46,164 bases of DNA from Candidatus Aceula lacicola (GTDB lineage: Bacteria; Omnitrophota; Gorgyraeia; Zapsychrales; Aceulaceae), in assembly GCA_030765785.1 (NCBI GenBank), contig JAVCCC010000003.1:1-46164 (forward strand), in the 5' to 3' direction. Position numbers and translations under genes: made by a program. Positions 8,202 through 17,459 of this stretch are shown piece after piece (within the stretch, counting starts at the first letter, position 1; the number at the start of each line of letters is the position of its first letter). Below the pieces are notes generated by a model. The model saw nothing but the letters and a program-made list of their open reading frames with translations. It was not told where the DNA came from and did no database searches.

Positions 8202-8453
8202 TTATTCCAATATTTTTAACGTTGCTCCATCATACGGGCAAGTCTCGACGCTAGGACTAAACCTTCTTCCGCAAACTGGACAATACTTAATTTTTACCTC
8301 ATTGGTTGTCATAACGTCCGCAACGGCTTCGATAGCAGACCGCACATCCATTGTTTTTTCGTTTGACTGCGCAGCACTTTTGCTGGATGCCGTTGTTTGA
8401 CATCCTGCAAAAAGAAAGCAAACCAACAAAATAATAAAAAACTTTTTTTTCAT
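8202..8453 (-). CDS. small lipoprotein with a three-cysteine zinc-ribbon-like tail
   Basis: An 83-residue protein that I do not recognise as a named family. Residues 1-18 form a lipoprotein signal peptide (KKK, hydrophobic core, lipobox LFAGC with Cys18). A serine- and alanine-rich linker follows, then a C-terminal motif CPVCGRRFSPSVETCPYDG (Cys58, Cys61, Cys72) like the treble-clef or zinc-ribbon tails found in many bacterial proteins, with Asp75 where a fourth ligand is expected. A zinc-ribbon motif on an exported lipoprotein is uncommon. Its start overlaps the lepB stop by one base and pgsA begins 5 bases after it, so it is firmly inside the operon. Confidence 0.75.
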   Translation of the reverse strand: MKKKFFIILLVCFLFAGCQTTASSKSAAQSNEKTMDVRSAIEAVADVMTTNEVKIKYCPVCGRRFSPSVETCPYDGATLKILE

Positions 8454-9040
8454 TATTTTAATAAACGAATTCGATTAAGTGGCCAATAAATAACTTCTGC
8501 TTTACCAATTAAATACTCTTCTGGAACAAATCCCCAAAAACGACTATCCATGCTCGATGCACTATTATCGCCTAAAACATAATAATAATTTTCCGGGACT
8601 TTGACAATCTGATTATACGTCCCATAATCACCTCTATTATAATAATGGATATCGCGATTTTTTTCATCTTCTATTTTTTGACCGTCAATGTACACGTCTC
8701 CATCTTTGATAGAAACAACCTCACCAGGAAAAGCAATAAGTCGCTTGATAAAGTCTCTTTTCGGATCCTCTGGATATTTGAAAACAATAATGTCTCCTCT
8801 TTCCAAATCACCATAACCCCAAAGACGCTTATCGCTAAGAGGCAAATTCGGTCCATATTTTAGCTTGTTGACCAAAATACGATCTCCTTCAATCAGTGTC
8901 ATACGCATAGAACCCGTCGGAATCTTAAACGCCTGAACAGCAAACGTGCGAATCACCATCGCCAAAAGAAATGCAATAACAAGTGATTCAACCCATTCGC
9001 GAACAACAGAATCTTTTCTAAAATATTTCTTTAGTTTCAT
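8453..9040 (-). CDS. lepB: signal peptidase I
   Basis: A 195-residue type I signal peptidase that removes Sec and Tat signal peptides on the outer face of the inner membrane. One N-terminal transmembrane segment (about residues 17-35) is followed by the catalytic serine box FKIPTGSMRMTL, then the catalytic-lysine box RDFIKRLIAFPGE and the structural motif GDNSASSMDSRFWGFVPE. Catalysis uses the Ser-Lys dyad. It begins with an ATGA overlap with lepA, the classic lepA-lepB arrangement. Confidence 0.95.
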   Translation of the reverse strand: MKLKKYFRKDSVVREWVESLVIAFLLAMVIRTFAVQAFKIPTGSMRMTLIEGDRILVNKLKYGPNLPLSDKRLWGYGDLERGDIIVFKYPEDPKRDFIKRLIAFPGEVVSIKDGDVYIDGQKIEDEKNRDIHYYNRGDYGTYNQIVKVPENYYYVLGDNSASSMDSRFWGFVPEEYLIGKAEVIYWPLNRIRLLK

Positions 9041-10827
9041 ATCTTTAATACCGCAAGAAAAGCCTCTTGTGGAATCTCAACTCTTCCCACCTGCTTAAGA
9101 CGTTTCTTTCCTTCCTTTTGCTTTTCCCACAATTTTCGTTTTCGCGTTATATCTCCACCATAACACTTAGCCGTAACATTTTTACCAACAGATTTAACCT
9201 TCGCACTCGAAAGAATACGACCGCTACATGTCGCCTGAATCTTAATCTCAAAAAGCTGTCTTGGAATCAAATCTTTTAACTTCGAAACAAGATTCAGTCC
9301 CTTTTCATATGAATGATCTTTGTGAACAAGACAAGAGAAAGCATCACAAATTTTTTCGTTAATTAGAATATCCAACTTTAAAACTTGCGTGACCATATAT
9401 CCCTTAAACTCGTAATCAATAGATCCATATCCTCTTGTTGCCGACTTAACAAGATCATTAAAATCAACAATAACTTCTGACAATGGAACATCAAAAATAA
9501 TCTTCATGCGATCAGAAACATACAGACTTTCTTGATAAACCGCTCTTTTACGTTTAGCCATTTCCATAACAGCATCCATCGTCGATACTGGGGTAAAAAC
9601 AGAAACAGAAAGATACGGCTCCTCGATTTGGGCAATCTCAGCTAGATCAGGAAGCTGTGCTGGACTTTCAATCTCAATAACTTCTTTATTTCTCTTTGTA
9701 ATCCGATAGCTTACATTTGGGGTTGTTAGAATAAGATTTAAATTATATTCTCTCTGCAAACGCTCCTGCACGATTTCCATATGCAAAAGACCTAAAAATC
9801 CACATCTAAAACCATGACCAAAAGACTGCGAAGATTCTGGCTCATAAACAAAACTTGGATCATTTAAGTTTAACTTTTCTAAAGCCTCGCGTAAATTCAT
9901 AAACTCAGCCGGATTCTCAGGATAAACACCAGCAAAAACAAGCGGCTTTAAACGTCGATACCCATCTAAAGGTTTTTTGCATGGATTCTTTGAATCTGTG
10001 ATTGTATCGCCGACATGCACTTCGTGTGGATCACGAATATTGCACGTAATATATCCAACCTCTCCACTCGTCAATTCTTTTACTTTTTGTGCTTCAGGAC
10101 TAAAAACGCCGACCTCTTCAATCGTTACTTCTTTATCCAAATTCATCATTTTGATACGCATACCATTTCTTAAAACACCGTTCATAACACGAATATAAAT
10201 AACCACACCTTTATACGTATCGTATTTAGAATCAAAGATCAAGGCCTGCGTAGGGTCCTCGTCATTACCTTCTGGGTGAGGAATAAACTCAACAATTTTT
10301 TCTAAAACATCCTCAATCCCGATTCCTTCTTTTGCTGAAACAAAAATAGTATCTTCTTCTTTAAAGCTAAAAATCTCTTTGAGCTCTGTTTTAACAATAT
10401 TCATATCAATGTTGGCAATATCAATTTTATTAACAACGGGAATCATTTCTAAATTACTATCAATCGCAAGATAATAGTTTCCGATTGTTTGCGACTCAAC
10501 CCCTTGCGATGCATCTACGACTAACAGTGCACCTTCACATGCACGCAGAGATTTTTCAACCTCATAAGTAAAGTCGACATGCCCGGGGGTGTCTATAAGA
10601 TTTAAAATGTACTCCTTGCCATCATTTGCTCTATATTTTAAACGCACAGCAGATGCCTTGATCGTGATGCCACGCTCCCGCTCTAGATCCATATCATCTA
10701 AAACTTGATTATGAAATTTACGCTCGTCAATCGCACCGGTAGACAACATCAAGCGATCCGCCAAGGTTGACTTACCATGATCGATATGAGCAATGATTGA
10801 AAAATTACGTATAAGGGATTTATCCAT
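9037..10827 (-). CDS. lepA: elongation factor 4 (back-translocating GTPase LepA)
   Basis: A ribosome-associated GTPase of 596 residues, the normal LepA length. The P-loop AHIDHGKST is at residues 13-21, then RGITIKASAV, the switch II DTPGHVDF and the NKID guanine-specificity motif. The C-terminal part has the LepA-specific end (GGDITRKRKLWEKQKEGKKRLKQVG) instead of the EF-G domain IV. I prefer the ATG at 10827, which lies inside the cmk stop region; the in-frame TTG at 10845 would add six residues not typical of the family. Neither start has a clear Shine-Dalgarno, so coupling to cmk is likely. Confidence 0.96.
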   Translation of the reverse strand: MDKSLIRNFSIIAHIDHGKSTLADRLMLSTGAIDERKFHNQVLDDMDLERERGITIKASAVRLKYRANDGKEYILNLIDTPGHVDFTYEVEKSLRACEGALLVVDASQGVESQTIGNYYLAIDSNLEMIPVVNKIDIANIDMNIVKTELKEIFSFKEEDTIFVSAKEGIGIEDVLEKIVEFIPHPEGNDEDPTQALIFDSKYDTYKGVVIYIRVMNGVLRNGMRIKMMNLDKEVTIEEVGVFSPEAQKVKELTSGEVGYITCNIRDPHEVHVGDTITDSKNPCKKPLDGYRRLKPLVFAGVYPENPAEFMNLREALEKLNLNDPSFVYEPESSQSFGHGFRCGFLGLLHMEIVQERLQREYNLNLILTTPNVSYRITKRNKEVIEIESPAQLPDLAEIAQIEEPYLSVSVFTPVSTMDAVMEMAKRKRAVYQESLYVSDRMKIIFDVPLSEVIVDFNDLVKSATRGYGSIDYEFKGYMVTQVLKLDILINEKICDAFSCLVHKDHSYEKGLNLVSKLKDLIPRQLFEIKIQATCSGRILSSAKVKSVGKNVTAKCYGGDITRKRKLWEKQKEGKKRLKQVGRVEIPQEAFLAVLKI

Positions 10828-11512
10828 CGTGGAGAATAACTTCAATTATTTTTTGGACGACTTGTTCTATAGACATATGCGTTGAGTCAATCACAATCGC
10901 ATCTTCAGCTTTTTTAAGAGGGCCTACTTTTCGAGTAAAATCTTTTGTATCGCGTTCTTTAAGATCATTCTGAATTTCATCAGCCTCTATTTGCTTTCCT
11001 TTTTCTCGAAGCTCTTTAATACGCCTTTGTGCGCGTTCTTCAAAGTTTGCATCAAGATAAAACTTTCTTTTTGCATTTGGAAAAACAACGGTACCAATAT
11101 CCCGCCCTTCAGCAACAATATTGCTCGTTGAACCAATTTCGCGTTGACGATTAACCATAATTTCGCGTACTCCAACAACGCACGCAATATAGAACGTATT
11201 GTTTGTTACCTCAGAAGTTCGAATATCCTCTGTCACGTCTTTTCCATCCAACAAAACTTGCAGCTTATGATTTTCGTCTGTACAAAAATCAATGTGCACT
11301 TGCTTCGCTAAATCAACAAGCGCATCTTCATCTTCAAGATTAATGCCTTGATTCAACGCTTTAAGCGTTAACGATCGATACATTGCCCCTGTATCTAAAT
11401 ACGTAAAACCTAGCCTCTTTGATACTTCTTTTGCAATCGTACTTTTTCCTGCACCCGCTGGACCGTCAATAGCCACAATCACAGCATCTTGAACTTTGTT
11501 ATCTAATGCCAT
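10820..11512 (-). CDS. cmk: cytidylate kinase
   Basis: A 230-residue CMP/dCMP kinase that makes CDP for RNA, DNA and phospholipid (CDP-diacylglycerol) synthesis. The P-loop IDGPAGAGKST is near residues 15-25, followed by YLDTGAMYRSLT. The CMP-binding insert and the VAEGRDIGTVVFPNAKRKFYLDA block are present, as is the R-x-x-R-D region KERDTKDFTRKVGPLKKA. It overlaps tyrA by 14 bases at its start and lepA by 8 at its end. In several bacteria cmk adjoins aroA or tyrA, which fits this aromatic cluster. Confidence 0.95.
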   Translation of the reverse strand: MALDNKVQDAVIVAIDGPAGAGKSTIAKEVSKRLGFTYLDTGAMYRSLTLKALNQGINLEDEDALVDLAKQVHIDFCTDENHKLQVLLDGKDVTEDIRTSEVTNNTFYIACVVGVREIMVNRQREIGSTSNIVAEGRDIGTVVFPNAKRKFYLDANFEERAQRRIKELREKGKQIEADEIQNDLKERDTKDFTRKVGPLKKAEDAIVIDSTHMSIEQVVQKIIEVILHDG

Positions 11513-12359
11513 CTCTTTTACTCTTTGCTCTTTTAAATTGATCTATTAAAACGGCCTCATCTTTAGATGTGACTGCTTTTCGATATCCAGACAAAACTTT
11601 TACCACTTCATCTAAAACAGACAAAACATTCTTTGAGTTCTCCATACAAACATCATTCCAAAGCTGAGGATTAGATCCTGCGATACGAGTTGTATCTTTT
11701 AATCCTGTTGATCCATATTCTAGATATTTTCCTGGAATCGCATCAATCATCGCATACGCCAACAAGTGAGGCACATGGCTTGTGAATGCTAAAATCTTGT
11801 CATGCTCGTCAGGAGAAACGCTCTGAACAATAGATCCCATGTGGGACCAAAGCGCTTCTATTTTTTCTTTAGATTGCTTATTTGTTTTATCGGTTGGCGT
11901 AACAACGCAAAAACTTTTGTTAAACAAATCTGGGCTGCTAAACTCAACACCTTTTTTTTCAGATCCTGCGAGAGGATGTGTTCCAACAAAAAATACATGA
12001 GGTGGCAAACTTTTTTCAGCAACTTCGACGATGCTCGTTTTTGTGCTTCCGACATCCATCACAATACAGCCACGTTTTAAATGTTTCCCAATATTTGCTA
12101 AAAGTGTAACAATCGTCTGAACAGGAGTTGCGAGAATAACAAGGTCTGCTCCTTGAACAGATTTAACAATATTGCTTGAAGCTTTATCAACAATTTTTTT
12201 CTTTAACGAATATCCGAGAGTTGCTTGCCGTCGAGAAACTCCGACAACTTCACGTGCAAGGCGATTCTTCTTAAGAGCCATGCCAATGGACCCGCCTAAA
12301 AGCCCGATACCAATAATTGTTACTTTCTTAAACAGCAAAGGATGATGTTGTGTTTTCAT
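11499..12359 (-). CDS. tyrA: prephenate dehydrogenase
   Basis: The tyrosine-branch enzyme that oxidatively decarboxylates prephenate to 4-hydroxyphenylpyruvate (286 aa). The NAD-binding loop GIGLLGGSIGMALKK is near residue 17, and the catalytic-His region FVGTHPLAGSEKKG near residue 125 and TSHVPHLLAYAM near residue 195 are both present, as is the GLKDTTRIAGSNPQLW block. No ACT or chorismate mutase domain is fused, so feedback control may fall on the DAHP synthase and PheA next door. It begins one base after the DAHP synthase stop. Confidence 0.93.
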   Translation of the reverse strand: MKTQHHPLLFKKVTIIGIGLLGGSIGMALKKNRLAREVVGVSRRQATLGYSLKKKIVDKASSNIVKSVQGADLVILATPVQTIVTLLANIGKHLKRGCIVMDVGSTKTSIVEVAEKSLPPHVFFVGTHPLAGSEKKGVEFSSPDLFNKSFCVVTPTDKTNKQSKEKIEALWSHMGSIVQSVSPDEHDKILAFTSHVPHLLAYAMIDAIPGKYLEYGSTGLKDTTRIAGSNPQLWNDVCMENSKNVLSVLDEVVKVLSGYRKAVTSKDEAVLIDQFKRAKSKRDGIR

Positions 12360-12360
12360 T

Positions 12361-13377
12361 TTATAGGTCTCTTGAAACGGCTTTTGATATTTTTCTTAAA
12401 TCTTTCACAAGACTATCAAAATTTTTCGGTAGCAAAGATTGCCCACCATCCGACATTGCCGCTTCTGGCTTTTCATGAACTTCAATCATAAGTCCATCTG
12501 CCCCAGCTGCAACAGCCGCCTTTGCTGCGCTGGCAACAAGCCCCCACTTTCCAGTGGCATGGCTTGGGTCAACAATAATCGGTAAATGAGAAAGCTGTTT
12601 AACAACTGCAACAGCATTAATATCAAGTGTATTGCGCGTATATGTTTCAAATGTACGAATACCACGCTCACATAAAATAACATTAAAATTTCCTTCAGAA
12701 AGAATATACTCAGCACTCATCAACCATTCTTTAATCGTTGCACTGATTCCTCGTTTAAGCAAAACAGGCTTCTTAGTCATGCCAACTTCTTTTAATAAAT
12801 TAAAATTCTGCATATTGCGAGCACCAATTTGTAGAATATCAACATATTTTGCAACTAACTCAACGTGCCGTGGGTCCATAACCTCTGTCACTGTTGCAAC
12901 GCCTGTTTTATCAGATGCTTCTTTCAAATATTTTAACCCTTCTTCACCAAGACCTTGAAAATCATAAGGAGACGTTCTTGGCTTAAACGCACCACCTCTC
13001 AACACATTGGCTCCAGATTTCTTTATCTTTGCCGCCACCGATAAAAGCGACTTTCTATTCTCCACAGCACACGGACCCGCCATCAAAACAATCTTTTTAT
13101 CACCAATCTTAAGTCCTTTTTTAATCGTAACTTTAGAATTTGTTTTCTTAAACTCACGCGAAACAAGCCGATACGGTGCTAAAACCGGCATAACTTGCTC
13201 AACACCAGAAAAAACCTCTAAAGGGGTGACGCGCAAGACATCTTCCGGTCCGATAAAACCAATAACAGTTCTTTCAACGCCACGCGACACGTGCGCTTTA
13301 AGTCCCAAACTTTTTGTTTTCTTTAAAATATGATCTATCTGCTTTTCAGTTGCTGTTTTCTTTAAAATAACAATCAT
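12361..13377 (-). CDS. 3-deoxy-7-phosphoheptulonate (DAHP) synthase, type I-beta
   Basis: The first enzyme of the shikimate pathway, joining phosphoenolpyruvate and erythrose-4-phosphate (338 aa). Residues 1-70 form an N-terminal ferredoxin-like regulatory domain ([20 protein letters not shown]) as in Thermotoga-type enzymes, where Tyr inhibits through this domain. The barrel carries the family blocks [68 protein letters not shown] and [10 protein letters not shown]. It overlaps hisC by 4 bases. Gene names for this class vary (aroF, aroA), so I leave the symbol empty. Confidence 0.95.
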   Translation of the reverse strand: MIVILKKTATEKQIDHILKKTKSLGLKAHVSRGVERTVIGFIGPEDVLRVTPLEVFSGVEQVMPVLAPYRLVSREFKKTNSKVTIKKGLKIGDKKIVLMAGPCAVENRKSLLSVAAKIKKSGANVLRGGAFKPRTSPYDFQGLGEEGLKYLKEASDKTGVATVTEVMDPRHVELVAKYVDILQIGARNMQNFNLLKEVGMTKKPVLLKRGISATIKEWLMSAEYILSEGNFNVILCERGIRTFETYTRNTLDINAVAVVKQLSHLPIIVDPSHATGKWGLVASAAKAAVAAGADGLMIEVHEKPEAAMSDGGQSLLPKNFDSLVKDLRKISKAVSRDL

Positions 13378-14459
13378 AAAATCTCCTTTAACGCTTTAAC
13401 AAAACGTTTATTTTCTTTTGGTTTTCCAATCGTTACGCGAATAAACCCTTCTAATCCCCAAGATGCCATATCGCGAACAATAATTCCCTTATTTAAAAGA
13501 TCTTGAAAAACTTGCGTACTATCACGCTCAACATTTATCAAAATAAAATTAGTCGTGCTTTTAACAAAATCCAATCCCATTTTCTTAGTTTGCATATAAA
13601 GATATTGCTTTTCTTTTTCAATCGTCTTTAAAACACCTGTATAATATTTTTTATCATCGAGCGCTTCTAGTGCAGCTATTTGTGCAGCAGAATTAACATT
13701 AAATGGCTCTCTAACTCGATTCAAAATATCAATTAGCTCTTCATTAGCAATACCATAACCAATGCGCAAACCTGCCAAGCTATAAAGCTTTGAGAATGTT
13801 CTGGTCAAAATGACATTTTTATATTTTTTCAAAAATTTTAGTGTATCTGGAAAATCATTTTTTTTAACAAACTCAAAATATGCCTCGTCAAAGAATACAA
13901 GAATATCACTACGCAATCCTTTTAAAAACACATCAACCTCTTTCTTAGTGACATATGTCCCTGTTGGGTTATCAGGATTGGCAATAAAAATAATCTTTGT
14001 TTTTGACGTGACCGCCTTTTTCATTGCTTTTAAATCATAACGAAAGTCTTTTTGAGGCACAGTCTTGATCATTGCACCAGAAATGCAAGATGCAATCTGA
14101 TAAATCAAGAATGTCGGTTGAGCCACAACAACCTCATCACCACGGCCAGCAAACGCACGCGTCGCCATGACAATAATTTCATCTGATCCATTTCCAAAAA
14201 TAAGCTGCCTTTGTGAAACTTTAAACTTTTTAGCTAAAGCTTTTCTTAAATAAAAACAACTTCCATCCGGATACCGATTAAAATTTTTAAGCTCTCTTGT
14301 TAGCTTAGAAATCACCTTTGGCGACGGAGGATACGGGTTCTCATTCGAAGCTAGTTTAAAAACCTCGCTTAAACCCAAAGATCTCTTAACCTCGTCGATC
14401 GGCTTTCCGGGTGGATACGGTTTAACTTTTAATATATTTTTATTTGCAGCATGTCTCAT
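13374..14459 (-). CDS. hisC: histidinol-phosphate / aromatic aminotransferase
   Basis: A 361-residue fold-type I PLP aminotransferase of the HisC family. It has [14 protein letters not shown] at the N terminus, [20 protein letters not shown], and the PLP lysine in [18 protein letters not shown] near residue 220. HisC enzymes use histidinol phosphate, but many also transaminate phenylpyruvate and 4-hydroxyphenylpyruvate. Here it sits between pheA and the DAHP synthase/tyrA pair and no other his gene is in view, so I infer that its main job is the last step of Phe and Tyr synthesis. The sequence alone does not settle substrate. Confidence 0.88.
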   Translation of the reverse strand: MRHAANKNILKVKPYPPGKPIDEVKRSLGLSEVFKLASNENPYPPSPKVISKLTRELKNFNRYPDGSCFYLRKALAKKFKVSQRQLIFGNGSDEIIVMATRAFAGRGDEVVVAQPTFLIYQIASCISGAMIKTVPQKDFRYDLKAMKKAVTSKTKIIFIANPDNPTGTYVTKKEVDVFLKGLRSDILVFFDEAYFEFVKKNDFPDTLKFLKKYKNVILTRTFSKLYSLAGLRIGYGIANEELIDILNRVREPFNVNSAAQIAALEALDDKKYYTGVLKTIEKEKQYLYMQTKKMGLDFVKSTTNFILINVERDSTQVFQDLLNKGIIVRDMASWGLEGFIRVTIGKPKENKRFVKALKEIL

Positions 14460-14464
14460 ATTCT

Positions 14465-15520
14465 TTAAAGTGGATACGATCCTAAAATTTTAAGATACTT
14501 ACACTTTCCTTCCAATTCTTTTAAGGCCTTCTGAACTTTCTTATCCATACGATGGCCTTCGCAATCAACAAAGAAATAATAATCCCATGCCCGCTTTTTA
14601 GATGGGCGAGATTCAATCTTTGTTAGATTAATTTTATTACGACTAAACGGCATTAACATTTCATGCAAGGCTCCAACTTTATCCTTAATCGAGAAAAGAA
14701 CAGAGGTTCGATCTTCTCCCGTCGGAGAAACATCATCTTTTGCAATAACTAAAAAACGCGTAATGTTGTGAGAAAAATCCTCGATGCCTTTTTTTAAAAC
14801 TTTTAAATCATAAACCTGCGCAGCTAATGCCGATGCAATACACGCAGATGTTTTTTTCTTAGATGCAATCTGAGCCGCTCTTGTTGTTGACGAAACTTCT
14901 ACAAGCTCTGCTTTAGAAAGATTATTTCGAATCCAATTGCGACACTGTCCGAAAACCTGCGGATTTGAATAAATCTCCTTGATCTTATCCGCTGATCCTT
15001 TAGACAAAAGATTATGAGAAATCTCAAGCATCACCTGAGCACAAATCTTTAAATCAGAATCAATCAGTGGATCAAGAGTATGGGTAACGGCTCCCTCAAT
15101 CGAATTTTCGATAGGAACAACGCCATAATCACAATCACTTTTTTCAACTCTCTGAAAAACCTCTGGAATATTGCTGCAAGAAACGTACGTAACTTGAGAT
15201 CCAAACTTTTTCCGCGCTGCCAGATGAGTATACGAGGCTTGAGGCCCAAGATATGCAATCTTCAAAGACTTCTCAAGCGATAGCGACGAGGACATGACCT
15301 CTCGATAAATCGCATCAAGCGCAGCTGACGTAATAGGACCTTTGCTTAATTTCTTTATGCGATCAAGAACCTTCTTTTCCCTATCAGATGCATATACGCT
15401 CTTTTTTGTTTTTGATTTCTCTTTCCCAATCAAAAGACTAACCTTTGCGCGATCATCTAATAAAGATACAATTCTTGCATCAATTGAATCTATTTTCTTA
15501 CGTAACTTGGGGATGCTCAT
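14465..15520 (-). CDS. pheA: bifunctional chorismate mutase / prephenate dehydratase
   Basis: A 351-residue fused enzyme for phenylalanine synthesis. Residues 1-85 are an AroQ chorismate mutase (KLRKKIDSIDARIVSLLDDRAKV). The middle is prephenate dehydratase (AYLGPQASYTHLAARKKFG, DYGVVPIENSIEGAVTHTLD, ISHNLLSK, and TRFLVIAKD). The C-terminal ACT domain (TSVLFSIKDKVGALHEMLMPF, then LTKIESRPSK and YYFFVDCEGH) is the Phe feedback site. I chose the ATG at 15520, which follows GGAGGG by 5 bases; longer readings to 15562 start inside scpB without such a site. The gene overlaps scpB by 23 bases. Confidence 0.95.
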   Translation of the reverse strand: MSIPKLRKKIDSIDARIVSLLDDRAKVSLLIGKEKSKTKKSVYASDREKKVLDRIKKLSKGPITSAALDAIYREVMSSSLSLEKSLKIAYLGPQASYTHLAARKKFGSQVTYVSCSNIPEVFQRVEKSDCDYGVVPIENSIEGAVTHTLDPLIDSDLKICAQVMLEISHNLLSKGSADKIKEIYSNPQVFGQCRNWIRNNLSKAELVEVSSTTRAAQIASKKKTSACIASALAAQVYDLKVLKKGIEDFSHNITRFLVIAKDDVSPTGEDRTSVLFSIKDKVGALHEMLMPFSRNKINLTKIESRPSKKRAWDYYFFVDCEGHRMDKKVQKALKELEGKCKYLKILGSYPL

Positions 15521-16343
15521 TATTCCCTCCATCAGCGATAGCGTCTTGAGAAACAGAGGCAACTTTCTCCTGTTCTTCCTGGCTATCTTCGTTTTGTTCT
15601 TGAATATCTTCTACTTGCAAATTCTCTTGCTCTTGAGATTCCACTTTTTCCTGTTCTGGCTCTTGTTCAGCCTGCGGCTGAATTTCAGCTTCCTGCGCTT
15701 GCTTTTCTATTTCCTGAGGAGTCTTGTCAGGAAGATCTAGAACAGCTTGCTCCTTAAATTCTTCTGAAATTCTTTGAAATGCTTCAATCTTTTCTGTACC
15801 TTTTTCATCGTCTAAAGAAATAAATTCTTCAAGTTTAGGTAAATCAAAAAGAGACTTCAAGCCAAAATATTCTAAAAAACGTTTTGTTGTTGCATATAAA
15901 TATGGTTTTCCAGCAACATCTTTTCGCCCTGCAATCTTAAGCAAATCCTTTATCAAAAGATGATTCACAACTCCATCAGAATTAACGCCACGAATCAATT
16001 CAATATCCAGCCTTGTCACGGGTTGCTTATACGCAATAATTGCAAGCGTTTCAAGCGCCGGCTTAGATAGCTTTTCTTTTTTCTGTGTCTTATAAAAATC
16101 ACGAATCGCCTGCGCATAATCTGGATTACTTAAAAGCTGATACCCGCCAGCAATTTCCATAATATTCATGCCACGCTTTTGCTCATCATATAATCCTTTT
16201 AATTCATCAATAGCTAAACGAATCGTTTTGCCCTCCACATCACCAAGCACATCCTTAAATTGCTCCAAAGTCACCGGCTTATCGCTTACAAAAAGTAGCG
16301 CCTCAATAACTCCTCGAACATAAATTAAAATTTGTTCATCCAT
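15498..16343 (-). CDS. scpB: segregation and condensation protein B with an acidic tail
   Basis: ScpB is the winged-helix kleisin-binding subunit of the SMC-ScpAB condensin. The conserved core occupies residues 1-180 (VIEALLFVSDKPVTLEQF, GYQLLSNPDYAQAIR, LSKPALETLAIIAYKQPVTRLDIELIRGV, LLKIAGRKDVAGKPYLYATTKRFLEYFGL). Residues from about 195 to 281 form a glutamine- and glutamate-rich, probably disordered tail with little sequence complexity, longer than usual for the family. The gene is between ruvA and pheA. The partner smc is at 26096-29500; scpA is not in the window. Confidence 0.93.
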   Translation of the reverse strand: MDEQILIYVRGVIEALLFVSDKPVTLEQFKDVLGDVEGKTIRLAIDELKGLYDEQKRGMNIMEIAGGYQLLSNPDYAQAIRDFYKTQKKEKLSKPALETLAIIAYKQPVTRLDIELIRGVNSDGVVNHLLIKDLLKIAGRKDVAGKPYLYATTKRFLEYFGLKSLFDLPKLEEFISLDDEKGTEKIEAFQRISEEFKEQAVLDLPDKTPQEIEKQAQEAEIQPQAEQEPEQEKVESQEQENLQVEDIQEQNEDSQEEQEKVASVSQDAIADGGNNEHPQVT

Positions 16344-16974
16344 TATCCCTTACCCTTTGTTTATAAATTTCATTTAAAAGTTCTTCAGCCGTATTTATAT
16401 TTTCAGATCGGTCCAATGCTTTCTGAATCATATCCAAAGCTTCTTGCTTTTTATACTGCAACTGCAACAAAACAGATAAAACTTCATCCTGAAAATCTGA
16501 CACTTCTTTTTTCGTAACAACGTCGCCAGAAACTTTATCTTGAATAAGTCCAAATTTTCCGACTTTTCCTTGAAGCTTAGCCACAATTTCTTTAGCCCGC
16601 TGCATCCCAATCCCAGGCAATGTTTTTAAGAAATTTAAATCTCCACTATCAATCGCGCTAACAATATCAGAAATTGGTTTATCCAAAGCACGCACAGCCG
16701 CACGTGGTCCAATACCAGAAACCTTGATGAATTGCTGAAAAAAATCTCTTTCAATTTCATTTAAGAAACCAACTAAAACCGGCATCCCTCTTGATGGATC
16801 ATTTTGAATGTAGTGATATGTAATTAAACTAATATAACCTTGTTCATCAACTTGATTATCGATACGCTGCAAAACAGAATCAGGAACAATCACTTCATAA
16901 TAAATGCCCTGCATCTCAAGAATGATTGCATTCTCTTCTTTTTTAAAAATCTTTCCTTTAATTCGAGAAATCAT
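16336..16974 (-). CDS. ruvA: Holliday junction DNA helicase subunit RuvA
   Basis: A 212-residue protein that binds Holliday junctions as a tetramer and loads the RuvB motor. The OB-fold N-terminal domain (MISRIKGKIFKKEENAIILE), the two helix-hairpin-helix motifs (KVSGIGPRAAVRAL near residue 75 and TLPGIGMQRAKEIVAKL near residue 112) and the C-terminal RuvB-binding three-helix domain are all present. It overlaps ruvC by an ATGA junction and scpB by 8 bases. RuvB, usually next to RuvA, is not in this window. Confidence 0.95.
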   Translation of the reverse strand: MISRIKGKIFKKEENAIILEMQGIYYEVIVPDSVLQRIDNQVDEQGYISLITYHYIQNDPSRGMPVLVGFLNEIERDFFQQFIKVSGIGPRAAVRALDKPISDIVSAIDSGDLNFLKTLPGIGMQRAKEIVAKLQGKVGKFGLIQDKVSGDVVTKKEVSDFQDEVLSVLLQLQYKKQEALDMIQKALDRSENINTAEELLNEIYKQRVRDNG

Positions 16975-17453
16975 AATTTGTTTCGATTCAAAGTAATGTA
17001 TCCTAATGCTAGAGCCAATGCATCGCTCGCATCTGGCGTTAAACGCTTTTCATCAATGCCTAAAAGACTTGCAACCATCGATTGCGTCTGCCTCTTAGTC
17101 GCCGATCCGTTTCCCGTTAAGGCCTTTCGAATTCTTTTGACACTACTCTCTTTTAAAACAATCTTTTTTTGAGCAGACAAAAGGCAAATAGCACCTCGAA
17201 CATGGCCCAATATTGAAGCCGTTGTGATTCGCTGATGATGCGTATATAATTTTTCTAAAACCAAAACATCTGGCTTATACGTTACAGTGATGTCGCTAAG
17301 ATGCTCATAAATTTTACAAATTCGATTCGAAAGCGTCTCAGTTGCTTTGGGCTTAATATCACCTGCCTCTAAGAGGTTTATTTTTGAACCATTAGAATCA
17401 ATGATTCCATAACCAGTTATTCTCGATCCAGGATCAATGCCTAAAATTCTCAT
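16971..17453 (-). CDS. ruvC: Holliday junction endonuclease RuvC
   Basis: A 160-residue RNase H-fold resolvase. The acidic catalytic residues are in RILGIDPGSRITGYG (first Asp), VLVLEKLYTHHQ (Glu) and LTPDASDALALALGY (the last two Asp). The basic DNA-binding strip VKRIRKALTGNGSATKRQTQSMV is present. I chose the ATG at 17453; the in-frame TTG at 17459 directly follows the yebC stop and has no ribosome-binding site. Order yebC-ruvC-ruvA is common in bacteria. Confidence 0.95.
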   Translation of the reverse strand: MRILGIDPGSRITGYGIIDSNGSKINLLEAGDIKPKATETLSNRICKIYEHLSDITVTYKPDVLVLEKLYTHHQRITTASILGHVRGAICLLSAQKKIVLKESSVKRIRKALTGNGSATKRQTQSMVASLLGIDEKRLTPDASDALALALGYITLNRNKL

Positions 17454-17459
17454 TATCAA

